DNA of 64,000 bases, taken from the NCBI RefSeq assembly GCF_005877885.1, contig NZ_VCHY01000005.1, positions 303,875 to 367,874 on the forward strand, in the 5' to 3' direction. Shown piece by piece: positions 55,882 to 64,000 of this stretch. Numbering within the stretch: the first letter of the stretch is position 1; the number at the start of each line of letters is the position of its first letter. Under the pieces are notes generated by a model. It saw only the letters and a program-made list of their open reading frames with translations, did no database searches and had not been told where the DNA came from. A program made the translations under genes and the position numbers. Source of the DNA: Labilibacter sediminis. Lineage in GTDB: Bacteria; Bacteroidota; Bacteroidia; Bacteroidales; Marinilabiliaceae.

Positions 55882-56775
55882 ATGAAACTCAAATACATAT
55901 TACTTATTGTAATCTTTATCTTCAGCCATTACGTATCTGCTCAGGAAGATTTAATGTCAATTTTAGATAACGAAGTTGAAGAAGAAGCAATGGAAGTTGC
56001 CTATACTTTCAAGTCAACCAGAGTAATAAATGCACATTCTATTGAACGGATGAAGGCGAAGCAACTAGATTTTAGGATTAATCACCGGTTTGGAGAACTA
56101 AATAGTGGTGCATACGATTTTTGGGGATTAGACAATGCTTTAGTAAGTATTGATTTTGGGTATGGCATTAACGACTGGTTAATGGTAGGATTACGCAGAA
56201 GCACTTATGAAAAAACATATGACGGATCACTTAAATTCTCAATTTTAAGACAACAAACAGGCAAACGAAATATTCCTGTAGCAGTATCATATTATACCAA
56301 TTTAGCAGTAAATACACTAAAGGATGACTTAATTGATAGCAATAGAGACAGTATACCCTTTTCATTAAGGTTATCATACACACATCAGCTATTAGTAGCA
56401 CACAAACTAAACGAAGCCATTTCGCTGCAACTAATGCCAACGTTTGTTCATCGTAATTTAGTAGATTATGACGAAGAAAATGATATTATAGCTGTTGGTT
56501 TTGGAGGCAGATATAAGTTTCATAGAAGAGTTGCTTTAATGGTTGAATATTTTTGGGCAAGTCATACTGCAGATAACGACAAATATTTTAATCCTTTGTC
56601 TGTAGGTGTTGATATTGAAACAGGGGGCCATGTCTTTCAATTATTTGTTAGTAACTCAAGAATAATGGAAGAGAGTGGCTTTATCTCAAAAACCACAGGT
56701 TCGTGGAATGATGGAGGGGTATATTTTGGTTTTAATATATCCAGGGTTTTTGCCATAGGTAAAGCCAAACATTAA
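55882..56775 (+). CDS. DUF5777 family beta-barrel protein
   Basis: A 297-aa predicted outer-membrane barrel with a signal peptide (start MKLKYILLIVIF at 55882, cleavage near VSAQ). Residues about 30-295 match the DUF5777 pattern: YTFKSTRVINAHSIERMKAK, then LDFRINHRFGELN, DFGYGINDWLMVGLRRSTYE, IPFSLRLSYTHQLLV, and the end FNISRVFAIGKA. DUF5777 proteins recur beside YceI and cytochrome genes in Bacteroidota, but I know of no function. The open frame begins 33 nt earlier and overlaps the cytochrome gene by 17 nt; the internal ATG is preferred. Confidence 0.85.
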   Translation: MKLKYILLIVIFIFSHYVSAQEDLMSILDNEVEEEAMEVAYTFKSTRVINAHSIERMKAKQLDFRINHRFGELNSGAYDFWGLDNALVSIDFGYGINDWLMVGLRRSTYEKTYDGSLKFSILRQQTGKRNIPVAVSYYTNLAVNTLKDDLIDSNRDSIPFSLRLSYTHQLLVAHKLNEAISLQLMPTFVHRNLVDYDEENDIIAVGFGGRYKFHRRVALMVEYFWASHTADNDKYFNPLSVGVDIETGGHVFQLFVSNSRIMEESGFISKTTGSWNDGGVYFGFNISRVFAIGKAKH

Positions 56776-56817
56776 AAACTATTGTTCAATTGTAAAGTAG
56801 ATCGTAAAACAATCATT

Positions 56818-57366
56818 ATGAAAAAGATAATCTCATTGGCCATAATTGCTGCTTTATGCACAACTGTTGCCTACACACAAAAACACATAACAAAAGAAGG
56901 TGTTATTGAAATATTTTCTGAAACCTCTCTTTTTACCATAGAAGCAAAAAACATGAAAGTTGCAAGTGTGTTAAATGCAGAAAATGGTGAGTTGGTAGCA
57001 TCCACACTAGTTCGGTCCTTTAAGTTTAAGGAAGCACTTGTTGAAGAACACTTTAATGAAAACTATATGGAATCTCATAAATTCCCCAAAGCTGTTTTTA
57101 AAGGGAAAATAAATAATTTTTCTGATTTTAAAATTCAGAAAGACGGAACATACCCTATTGAAGTGGTAGGAAGCTTAACCTTACATGGCGAAACAAGAGA
57201 TATTTTGGAAAAAGGCGAATTAATTGTAAAAAATGGCAATATTTCAGGCCTTTTAACTTTTGATGTATCATTAGCAAATTATAAAATTGAAGTTGAAGAA
57301 AATTATAAAGACCGAATAAAGGATGCTATTAAACTTTCTGTGCACTTTGATTACAAACCTTTATAG
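56818..57366 (+). CDS. YceI family protein
   Basis: A 182-aa secreted lipocalin-like protein with a signal peptide (MKKIISLAIIAALCTTVAYT). The YceI fold is visible in IEIFSETSLFTIEAKNMKVA, FKFKEALVEEHFNENYMESH and KAVFKGKINNFSDF, and the end KLSVHFDYKPL. The family binds polyisoprenoid or quinone-like lipids in a barrel. It is the second YceI-type protein in this cluster, after the lipoprotein at 53.0 kb. It starts 42 nt after the DUF5777 gene on the same strand. Confidence 0.9.
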   Translation: MKKIISLAIIAALCTTVAYTQKHITKEGVIEIFSETSLFTIEAKNMKVASVLNAENGELVASTLVRSFKFKEALVEEHFNENYMESHKFPKAVFKGKINNFSDFKIQKDGTYPIEVVGSLTLHGETRDILEKGELIVKNGNISGLLTFDVSLANYKIEVEENYKDRIKDAIKLSVHFDYKPL

Positions 57367-57440
57367 CTATTCAACATGATAAATCTATAGATCCTTAACT
57401 TAAGCCAGATGAAACGACCATTGAAAATAAATTTAAATAG

Positions 57441-57881
57441 ATGAAAAAAAAAATGATAAAATCACTTATTACTGCATTTGCAATTGGATTATTGGCTGCA
57501 TTCACTATATATCTTTATGTATTTCATAAACCACACAGAGATGTAGCTGGAGAAAAACCTGCCTATAAAACAACAGCAAGCAAATTAATAGATGAATTTA
57601 CTGCAGACGAAACAACTGCTTACAACACCTATGGAAATCAAGTAATTCAAGTCACAGGGGAAGTGGCCGAAATTAGCATTTCTTCAACGAATGTTTCTAT
57701 AAGTTTGGAAGATGCGATGTCTGGAGTTAGTTGTGGATTTGACAGTCTTTCAATTGCCAAAGTTGGAATTCATAAATTACAGGAGATTAACGAAGGAGAC
57801 CAAGTAATTATCAAAGGACAATGCGATGGTTATGATATGATTATGGGAGTGGTTTTAACACGTTGCTTTCTCATAAAATGA
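57441..57881 (+). CDS. Membrane-anchored OB-fold protein (tRNA_anti-like)
   Basis: A 146-aa protein with a transmembrane helix (about 7-28, SLITAFAIGLLAAFTIYLYV) and an OB-fold of the tRNA_anti-like type (about 60-145: VIQVTGEVAEISISSTNVSI, then GDQVIIKGQCDGYDMIMGVV). Such proteins are found beside cytochrome and YceI genes in Bacteroidota; nucleic acid binding is not implied by the fold when periplasmic. Last gene of the cluster, followed by a terminator. Confidence 0.82.
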   Translation: MKKKMIKSLITAFAIGLLAAFTIYLYVFHKPHRDVAGEKPAYKTTASKLIDEFTADETTAYNTYGNQVIQVTGEVAEISISSTNVSISLEDAMSGVSCGFDSLSIAKVGIHKLQEINEGDQVIIKGQCDGYDMIMGVVLTRCFLIK

Positions 57882-57901
57882 GAATAATCATAATGAGACA
57901 T

Positions 57902-57956
57902 AAAGGAGAATGTCATAATTACAACCATAAAAAAATGTAATTTACATTCTCTTTTA
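57902..57956 (+). terminator. Terminator of the heme/YceI cluster
   Basis: A long, nearly complete stem (AGGAGAATGT...AATTACA / TGTAATT...ACATTCTCTTTT) with an A-rich loop, ending in CTTTTA, 21 nt after the OB-fold gene. Confidence 0.8.
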
Positions 57957-57977
57957 ACCTTAGAAAGGTTCCAGTTA

Positions 57978-58535
57978 TTAACAATACAGATGCTCAATTA
58001 GTATTTTAATTCCTATCCCAATTAAAACAATACCGCCAAATATTTCGGCTTTATTTCCTACATGCCTGCCAAAATATTTTCCTATATGTAATCCTACTAA
58101 AGCAAATATAAAAGTAACCAGTCCAATAATACAAACAGGGACTATAATAGATATATCCAATAAAGCAAAACTTATACCTACAGCAAAGGCATCGATACTT
58201 GTTGCAATGGATTGTCCAATTAATGTAACTATTTTCAGATCGCAATTTTTAACTTCTTCGTTCTTCTGCAACCCTTCATAAATCATCTTAATACCTATAA
58301 TAGCCAACAGTAAAAATGCAATCCAATGATCTATTTCTTTTATGTACTTCTCAATACCAATACCTGCCATCCAGCCTAACAATGGCATAACTCCCTGAAA
58401 AATAGCTAAAGAAAAAGATATTGCAAGTACTTTCTTCATATTCAATTTAGTAATGGTTAATCCATTACAAACCGAAACTGCAAATGAATCCATCGATAAA
58501 CCAATGGCTATTAATATAACTGAAATTGTTTCCAT
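57978..58535 (-). CDS. mntP: Manganese efflux pump MntP
   Basis: A 185-aa six-helix inner-membrane exporter. Two repeat halves each carry a conserved Asp in a transmembrane helix: MDSFAVSVCNGL near residues 16-27 and SIDAFAVGISFAL near 112-124. The gene is single, convergent to the heme/YceI cluster. No yybP-ykoY-type manganese riboswitch is visible in its short leader. Confidence 0.95.
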   Translation of the reverse strand: METISVILIAIGLSMDSFAVSVCNGLTITKLNMKKVLAISFSLAIFQGVMPLLGWMAGIGIEKYIKEIDHWIAFLLLAIIGIKMIYEGLQKNEEVKNCDLKIVTLIGQSIATSIDAFAVGISFALLDISIIVPVCIIGLVTFIFALVGLHIGKYFGRHVGNKAEIFGGIVLIGIGIKILIEHLYC

Positions 58536-58600
58536 TAAAATATAAAATCACTTTTAAGCCTTCTTTAGCGAATTGAGCGCAAAACTAATAAATGATTATT

Positions 58601-58725
58601 TGAAACGAACATGTAAATTCAATTATTCAAATTACACATAAGAGAATCGTTAGATCGACGAAGTCAATGATTGAATTTATTTGAGAGTTCCATGGACAAA
58701 TCAAAATAAATATAAACACATGAAA
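58601..58725 (+). promoter_or_regulatory. Shared promoter/leader element, copy 3 (orphan)
   Basis: Plus strand: TGAAACGAACATGTAAATTC, a variable spacer, TTGAATTTATTTGAGAGTTC, CATGGACAAATCAAAATAA, then ATATAAACACATG. These are the same two blocks as upstream of the gene starting at 46381, in inverted chromosomal orientation. Its ATG (58720) opens only a short frame. Confidence 0.8.
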
Positions 58726-58761
58726 GAAACTGTTGAACTGCAAAATTATCATTCCTTTTAA
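58720..58761 (+). CDS. Mini-ORF behind the orphan leader
   Basis: A 13-codon frame, MKETVELQNYHSF, then TAA. It is too short for a meaningful protein call. It may be a relic of a gene whose leader survived, or a leader peptide. Confidence 0.2.
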   Translation: MKETVELQNYHSF

Positions 58762-58852
58762 AAGTAAAAAGGGAGACTGGCGCCTCCCTTTCCTCGTCCT
58801 GACCCTGGTCTGCCTACCTCAACAATAGGTACACCATTGATTCCTTATACGG

Positions 58853-61129
58853 TTACATATCCATAATGGTTACCTCACTACGTCTGTTCGCCTGATGCTC
58901 CTCCTCAGAACAACGCACACCATCAGCACATTTGTTTTTCAACTTGGTTTCTCCATATCCTTTAGCCGAAACCCTATCTCTGGCAATACCTCTTTCTACC
59001 ATATAATTTACGGCTGACTCTGCCCTTTTCTGAGATAAGTTTTGATTGTATTTAGCAGATCCTCTGGCATCTGTATGCGACCCTAATTCAATTTTTATAT
59101 CCGGGTTATCATTCAGGAATTGAATCATATCATCCAGCTCTATTGCAGCATCTTCCCTTATCTCCCATTTATCAAGATCGTAAAGAATCATGATCTCGAT
59201 ACTTTTACCAATCTCCGCCTTTTCAAGCTCCAGCTTTACAAACTCGTTTACATTTACATATCCGGTATCTCTGCCTACTGTAGAATATTTAACACGCTTT
59301 GTAAAGAAATTCTTTTTGGTAAAAACAATATCATAATCCGTATCAGCCTCCAGTACAGTTTTAAAATTACCATCTGCTCCTGAAAGAATTGAATTATTAC
59401 CTCCTGATGCTTTTTCTAAACGAACGGTAACTTCAGGAATAGGGCTCATCTCAGGTAATAAAAATACCGTACCATAAATTCCATAATAAGGACGACGGTT
59501 TAATTTCATAACAAACTCTGTGGTTTCTTCAGTAATACTAAAAGTTTCATTATATGGAAAATAAGAAGCTGTATTTACTGCTGCTGACAGGCTTGTAATA
59601 TCATCCAGCTCCGTTGATATTCTTCCCAATGAATCAGTTACCAAATTGGCCAATACACTTCCATCTGCAGCTTTTAATTCAACCGGTGTATTTGGTATTA
59701 CCTGACGTGTATTTTTATCCATTAATATTCCATCTATTGGTCGTGAAAAAGCAACTTCATCCAAAATAGTAAATTGGTAAATATCATCATTACCCTTGCC
59801 ACCTTCTCTGTTTGAGGCAAAATACCCATGTACCCCATCTTCCTCAAGGAAAAAGCTAAAATCATCTTTAGATGTATTTAAAGGATACCCCATGTTTTTT
59901 ACATTGTATCCTGTAGCTTCTTTTTTAGCCACAAAAACATCTAATCCGCCCAAAGTCATTTGTCCGTTTGAACAGAAATAAAAAAGGCCGTTTTTATTAG
60001 CGAAAGGAAACATCTCATCTCCCTCAGTATTAATATCAGGACCCATATTTACAAGCTCACCCCATCCGTTATCTGTTCTTTTTATCATGTAAATATCTGA
60101 GCCTCCATAACCACCTGGCAGGGTTGAAGCAATATACATGATTTGATTATCCGGCGATAAACATGGATGACCACATGAATATTCTTTACTATTGAATGCT
60201 AATGGCTCCGGATAATTCCATTTACCATTATCATCTTTAGTTGCACGCATTATCATCAGATTATTTACCCCTACCGTACTTTTTTTAGGTATAGCTTTAT
60301 TAATAACGCCTACATGTTCTACAATATCCGTTTTTGATTGACGAACAAATTCACTATAGTTGTTACGTGTAAAATATATTTCATTGCCATCTTCGGAAAA
60401 ACAGGCAGGACCATCATGAAACGAAGATGATAATTTTCCCGATACCAATTTTGCAGAGCTTAGTTTCCCTGCATCTTTCTTAATTGAATAAATGTCCAAA
60501 TAAGGTGTTTCATCCCATGCGTACTCCCTGCGAATTATTTTTTCATCATTACGGCCTGTGGCAAATACTATTTCATCTCCATAAACTACTGCTCCAAAAT
60601 CTGCTTCGGAAGAGTTAAAGTTTACTTCCTCTACCTTATATCTTTCCTTATCAACAATGGCAAATATTTTTGGAGCTGCTTGATGCTGTATTTCTGAACG
60701 CGAATCTGAGTTTCTTAATTCACGGTATTTATCCATCCAGTCATCCGCTTCCTCATACTTTTTATTATACTTTAAAGTTTGAGAGAAGTAATACATATCA
60801 TCGGGTGAATATTTTCCGGCAATAATCACATCTCTGAATAATGGCTCTGCCGATTCAGTTTTTCCAACCTTATAATAGGCTGTAGCCAAATTACTTTTTA
60901 ATGAATCTACTTCAATTCCTTTCTCCAATAACTTCTCGTATTTTTCAATAGCTCTAACATAAGCCATGTTATCAAAATTCTTATTGGCTCTTTTATGTCG
61001 TTGTCTTAATACCATCGAATCAGCTTTACTCACGGTTCTTTCTATCATATTTTGTGAGCAAACCGGCGTTATCACAATCAACTGAACAAGGATAAACAAG
61101 CTTATATATTTGTTAACTGATCTTCTCAT
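58853..61129 (-). CDS. OmpA family protein with TPR and PD40 repeats (PorE-like)
   Basis: A 758-aa envelope protein. Order: signal peptide (to about VCS, residue 25); TPR-like helices (about 30-150, AIEKYEKLLEKG, YYKVGKTESAEPLF); WD40-like PD40 beta-propeller (about 170-480, GPACFSEDGNEIYFTRNNYS, CGHPCLSPDNQIMYIASTLP); carboxypeptidase-like domains (about 490-640); C-terminal OmpA peptidoglycan-binding domain (about 655-758, IELGSHTDARGSAKYNQNLS, KGYGETK). This matches PorE-type proteins of the type IX secretion machinery. It is 27 nt downstream of the PorP/SprF gene. Confidence 0.92.
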   Translation of the reverse strand: MRRSVNKYISLFILVQLIVITPVCSQNMIERTVSKADSMVLRQRHKRANKNFDNMAYVRAIEKYEKLLEKGIEVDSLKSNLATAYYKVGKTESAEPLFRDVIIAGKYSPDDMYYFSQTLKYNKKYEEADDWMDKYRELRNSDSRSEIQHQAAPKIFAIVDKERYKVEEVNFNSSEADFGAVVYGDEIVFATGRNDEKIIRREYAWDETPYLDIYSIKKDAGKLSSAKLVSGKLSSSFHDGPACFSEDGNEIYFTRNNYSEFVRQSKTDIVEHVGVINKAIPKKSTVGVNNLMIMRATKDDNGKWNYPEPLAFNSKEYSCGHPCLSPDNQIMYIASTLPGGYGGSDIYMIKRTDNGWGELVNMGPDINTEGDEMFPFANKNGLFYFCSNGQMTLGGLDVFVAKKEATGYNVKNMGYPLNTSKDDFSFFLEEDGVHGYFASNREGGKGNDDIYQFTILDEVAFSRPIDGILMDKNTRQVIPNTPVELKAADGSVLANLVTDSLGRISTELDDITSLSAAVNTASYFPYNETFSITEETTEFVMKLNRRPYYGIYGTVFLLPEMSPIPEVTVRLEKASGGNNSILSGADGNFKTVLEADTDYDIVFTKKNFFTKRVKYSTVGRDTGYVNVNEFVKLELEKAEIGKSIEIMILYDLDKWEIREDAAIELDDMIQFLNDNPDIKIELGSHTDARGSAKYNQNLSQKRAESAVNYMVERGIARDRVSAKGYGETKLKNKCADGVRCSEEEHQANRRSEVTIMDM

Positions 61130-61156
61130 TTTTTTTATTTTATAGATACTTGTTCT

Positions 61157-62113
61157 TTAGAAATATCTTGGTGAAATCACTTTCTTTTTCAGGAAACCAT
61201 CAAAATCGTAACTCACAATAATTTCATGAGAACCATGGTTATAGTTTCCTAAATTTGAGACTGAATAGTCATATGAATAACCAACCATTAATTGCTTATT
61301 TAATTGAACATTCGCCAAAAAAGAAACCGCATCTCCAAAACGGTAGCTGGCTCCCAACCAATAAGTATCTTTATACAATACCTGACCGGTAAGCTGTGCT
61401 GTTGTTGGTGCTCCTTCAACAACACCATAAATAAACGACGGCTTAAGTTTAAAATCTTCATTAAGATCATGCACATAGCCGGCCATTAAAAAGTAGTGTC
61501 GCTTAAGCGATGATAAATTACTCGCTGAAATTTGCGTTCCAGATAAATCGGTTTGAATTAGTTTTGGAATGGAGAAACCTGCATACCATTTATTGGTATA
61601 CAAATACAATCCCATACCTGCATTGGGTTGTAATTTCTGCTCAAAACTTCCATCTGCTGCAGGGTCAAAACCAGATCCCTTATTCAGATTATTTAAACCC
61701 ACGGTATAGTTATAAATTCCGCCTTTTACACCCATAGACAAAACCATTTCATCGGTTATATTTACTCTGTAAGCATAATTTACATTGAAATAGAAATTAT
61801 CTACGGGCCCTACTTTATCCGAAACAATAGAAAATCCCACACCCATTTTATAATTATTTAATGGGGTATGCATGGTAAAATTATAGGTTCGTGGAGCTCC
61901 GTCTAATCCTACCCATTGCTGGCGAGATAAGAACAACATGTTCATTGCATTTCGCGTACCGGCATAAGCTGGATTCACAGAAACGGTATTAAACATGTAC
62001 TGCGTATAAATAGATTCCTGTTGTGCTTTAACATCAACAGTATTTAAAAACATTAGCACAACTAGCCCGACTAATATTCCTATATTTTTTTGTTTTAAAA
62101 ACATCTTTTGCAT
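61157..62113 (-). CDS. PorP/SprF family type IX secretion membrane protein
   Basis: A 318-aa outer-membrane barrel with signal peptide (to about VDVKAQ). Its mature start QQESIYTQYMFNTVSVNPAY and NAMNMLFLSRQQWVGLDGAP are diagnostic of PorP/SprF. Later strands (GVGFSIVSDKVGPV, and the end VSYDFDGFLKKK) agree. PorP/SprF proteins attach or display specific type IX cargo at the surface. The order adhesin, PorP/SprF, PorE-like in one transcript fits such a cargo-specific module. Confidence 0.95.
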   Translation of the reverse strand: MQKMFLKQKNIGILVGLVVLMFLNTVDVKAQQESIYTQYMFNTVSVNPAYAGTRNAMNMLFLSRQQWVGLDGAPRTYNFTMHTPLNNYKMGVGFSIVSDKVGPVDNFYFNVNYAYRVNITDEMVLSMGVKGGIYNYTVGLNNLNKGSGFDPAADGSFEQKLQPNAGMGLYLYTNKWYAGFSIPKLIQTDLSGTQISASNLSSLKRHYFLMAGYVHDLNEDFKLKPSFIYGVVEGAPTTAQLTGQVLYKDTYWLGASYRFGDAVSFLANVQLNKQLMVGYSYDYSVSNLGNYNHGSHEIIVSYDFDGFLKKKVISPRYF

Positions 62114-62213
62114 GGTTCTTTTTTTAGTATCAAAATGATGAACACAAAGACACTTAGTTAAGTATTTTTTAAGATAAGAGGCTGATGCAACCTCCGATCT
62201 TAAATTTTTGTTA

Positions 62214-63998
62214 CTATCTATTTAAATAGGTATTACCAGTAATGGTTTTATTGATATCGTGAACCTTGATGATATAGAAATAAGTACCTACCGGCAATTG
62301 ATCTCCAATTCTTATTCCTTTATTGGATTGTCCATTCCAATCATTATTATACTTATCACTTTGATACACCACATTACCCCAACGGTTAAATATTTCAATA
62401 CTTACCCTGTCATACTGTGTTAACCATGGAAGAACAAAGTAATCATTTGTACCATCACCATTTGGAGAAAATACTTCATACACCTCAAGTTCGTCTTCTT
62501 CGTAACACTTATCTTCATCTATACGGTTAGGTATTCCATCCCTATCGCAATCTCCGGTACTTTCATTTGAATCAAGAACACCATCATCATCCGAGTCTAT
62601 ATCTCTATAATCACCTTCTCCATCATTATCTGTATCAACATCTCCTTCGTCTACATCATCAATACCATCATTATCCGAATCTGTATCCTTATAATCAGGT
62701 ATGTCATCACCATCGGTATCCACATCACCTTCATCTTCATCCAAGATACTATCATTATCTGAATCGAGATCTTCTTTATCTGGGATTCCATCTTCATCAG
62801 TATCTCCTTCTCCTTCATCCTCATCTAAAATACCATCACCATCAGTATCTGATTCAATAACAGTAATATGAACTACTGCAGTACTACACTCCTGAGGACT
62901 TCCATCATCACAAACCTCATATTCAAAACTATCCTCTCCGCTAAAGTCTTTATCCGGCGTATAAGTATATGTTCCATCAGGATAAATCACTAAATCACCA
63001 TACAATGGTTCAGTTACCGGAGTCGTATTAATCAACAACTCATCTCCGTCAGGGTCCTCATCATTTTCCAATAATGATGGTCCTTCAAGTACTTTACCTT
63101 CAATTACAGAAACAATATCATCATTGGCTTCCGGAGCTTCATTCACCGGATTCACAGTCACTGTTACCGTAGCTGTTGAACAATCATTATCTGCATCACA
63201 TACCTGGTAAGTAAATACGATATCTCCTACATAATCAGCATCCGGAGTTACTGTTACCGTATTGTCATCATTGACTACCACTGAACCTCCTGTTGGCTGA
63301 GTTGGAATTGTTACAACCAATCCGCCGTCTTCCAAGCCGGTATCGTTAGCCAGAACATCAACTGCTACTGCTTCTCCTTCGTTGGTTTCTGCATTATCAA
63401 CAGTTGCAGATGGCGTGTTGTCAACCACAACCTCATTCACAGTCACTGTTACCGTAGCTATTGAACAATCATTATCTGCATCACATACCTGATAGGTAAA
63501 TACGATATCTCCTACATAATCAGCATCCGGAGTGACTGTTACCGTATTGTCATCATTGACTACCACTGAACCTCCTGTTGGCTGAGTTGGAATTGTTACA
63601 ACCAATCCGCCGTCTTCTAATCCAGTATCATTATCCAGTACATTAAATGTTACTGCTTCATCTTCGTTAGTTTCTGCAATATCATCTGTTGCCGATGGAA
63701 TATTATCGACCTCATTCACAGTAACTGTTACTGTAGCAGTAGAACAATCATTATCTGCATCACATAGCTGGTAGGTAAATATGATATCGCCTACATAACC
63801 AGCATCTGGTGTTACTGTTACTGTATTGTCATCATTGACTAACACTGAGCCTCCTGTTGGTTGTGTTGGAATAGTTACAACCAATCCGCCATCTTCTAAT
63901 CCAGTATCATTATCCAGTACATTAAATGTTACTGCTTCATCTTCGTTAGTTTCTGCAATATCATCTGTTGCCGATGGAATATTATCGACCTCATTCAC
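62214..63998 (-). CDS. Type IX-secreted repeat adhesin, C-terminal part
   Basis: Only the last 594 codons are inside the window; the frame is open at the right edge. From the edge inward: tandem Ig/cadherin-like repeats of about 93 aa (each with DDIAETNEDEAVTFNVLDND, and TPDADYVGDIVFTYQVCDAD), a further Ig-like domain (SVIEGKVLEGPSLLENDEDP), calcium-binding thrombospondin-type-3-like acidic repeats (DxDxDGxxD) at about 390-500, and a gliding motility-associated C-terminal domain (about 510-594, VYEVFSPNGDGTNDYFVLPW). The last is a type B type IX sorting signal. It is probably a very large surface adhesin, exported with the help of the two genes downstream. Confidence 0.93.
   Translation of the reverse strand: MNEVDNIPSATDDIAETNEDEAVTFNVLDNDTGLEDGGLVVTIPTQPTGGSVLVNDDNTVTVTPDAGYVGDIIFTYQLCDADNDCSTATVTVTVNEVDNIPSATDDIAETNEDEAVTFNVLDNDTGLEDGGLVVTIPTQPTGGSVVVNDDNTVTVTPDADYVGDIVFTYQVCDADNDCSIATVTVTVNEVVVDNTPSATVDNAETNEGEAVAVDVLANDTGLEDGGLVVTIPTQPTGGSVVVNDDNTVTVTPDADYVGDIVFTYQVCDADNDCSTATVTVTVNPVNEAPEANDDIVSVIEGKVLEGPSLLENDEDPDGDELLINTTPVTEPLYGDLVIYPDGTYTYTPDKDFSGEDSFEYEVCDDGSPQECSTAVVHITVIESDTDGDGILDEDEGEGDTDEDGIPDKEDLDSDNDSILDEDEGDVDTDGDDIPDYKDTDSDNDGIDDVDEGDVDTDNDGEGDYRDIDSDDDGVLDSNESTGDCDRDGIPNRIDEDKCYEEDELEVYEVFSPNGDGTNDYFVLPWLTQYDRVSIEIFNRWGNVVYQSDKYNNDWNGQSNKGIRIGDQLPVGTYFYIIKVHDINKTITGNTYLNR
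63151..63998 (-). repeat. Tandem Ig-like coding repeats, 279-285 bp
   Basis: Equivalent positions (TTCACAGT...) recur at 63151, 63436, 63715 and 63994, so units are 285, 279 and 279 bp. The units are near-identical at the DNA level, with a few changes at the third unit edge (an extra pair of Val codons in the first spacing). The array continues beyond the window. Confidence 0.93.
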
Positions 63999-64000
63999 AG

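Larger units (their letters stand above)
58536..58852. other. Intergenic region with orphan leader
   Basis: A 317-nt gap between the mntP start and the OmpA-type gene end (both minus). It holds the plus-strand shared leader (58601-58725), a 13-codon mini-ORF it would drive, a G-C stem (GGGAG/CTCCC at 58771-58788), and the end of the OmpA-type transcript. No full gene. Confidence 0.6.

Noticed and set aside
58536..58600. Manganese (yybP-ykoY) riboswitch upstream of mntP
   Set aside because: None of the conserved core sequence was found in the leader.
62567..62860. His/Tyr/Leu-rich plus-strand frame opposite the adhesin
   Set aside because: It is the complement of Asp-rich calcium-binding repeats and has no protein features of its own.
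63151..63998. Regularly spaced repeats that could suggest a CRISPR-like array
   Set aside because: Units are 279-285 bp, in frame, and translate to Ig-like domains; no short-repeat/spacer pattern.

Overview
The window is a low-GC chromosomal segment from a Bacteroidota bacterium, most likely a marine or sediment member of the order Marinilabiliales or a close relative. This rests on gene content rather than a marker-gene search: an lpxC-fabZ fusion, type IX secretion (PorP/SprF, PorE-like OmpA, a gliding-motility C-terminal domain adhesin), TonB-dependent receptors with carboxypeptidase-like N-termini, DUF4249, DUF4469, DUF5777, and an IF-2 with a long Bacteroidota-type N-terminal extension. 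Matches to the Bacteroidota -7 box TAnnTTTG appear before several genes. No rRNA, CRISPR array, transposase or phage gene was seen.

Layout. 0-6.2 kb: sodB, a nitroreductase, a secreted CarboxypepD_reg-like protein, folE, then a DUF4249 lipoprotein and TonB-receptor pair on the minus strand. 6.2-11 kb: an accessory patch with a decayed DUF1330 gene, a frameshifted Crp-type regulator, an SDR oxidoreductase, a nonsense-interrupted AraC regulator and a DJ-1/PfpI protein. It is closed on the right by a diverged, truncated copy of the 5' end and upstream region of the TonB-receptor gene at 6.2 kb, so it lies between direct repeats. 11-17.6 kb: a glycosyltransferase, surface proteins, a DUF3267 membrane protein behind a palindromic tandem repeat, a DUF4469 HU-like protein and a VWA protein with a receptor-plug relic. 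17.7-22.5 kb: HD hydrolase, lpxD, lpxC-fabZ, lpxA (lipid A). 22.8-27.8 kb: rimP-nusA-infB with a leader ORF and hairpin. 27.9-38 kb: gcvH, metA, a TetR regulator, rnr, a MORN-type protein, a universal stress protein, tatA, rseP, dxr, an M23 peptidase and two initiator tRNA genes. 38.4-47.7 kb: a very large MG2/plug protein, a DbpA-like helicase, a CPBP protease, a DUF1214-like lipoprotein and an outer-membrane barrel. 47.9-52 kb: a membrane-anchored reductive-dehalogenase-like Fe-S protein, a cobalamin riboswitch and a BtuB-like receptor. 52.1-57.9 kb: a cysteine-rich Crp/Fnr regulator divergent from an envelope cluster (YceI lipoprotein, heme-binding EB_dh protein with CxxCH, small cytochrome c lipoprotein, DUF5777 barrel, YceI, OB-fold protein), with a palindromic Fnr-type site between them. 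58-64 kb: mntP and a type IX secretion module whose repeat-rich adhesin runs off the window.

The best candidates for undescribed biology are the Fnr-flanked heme/YceI envelope cluster, the predicted corrinoid Fe-S membrane protein beside B12-controlled uptake, and a promoter-plus-leader element shared by three loci (33.9, 46.4 and 58.6 kb), one copy of which drives no recognisable gene. All functions are inferred from sequence reading alone.
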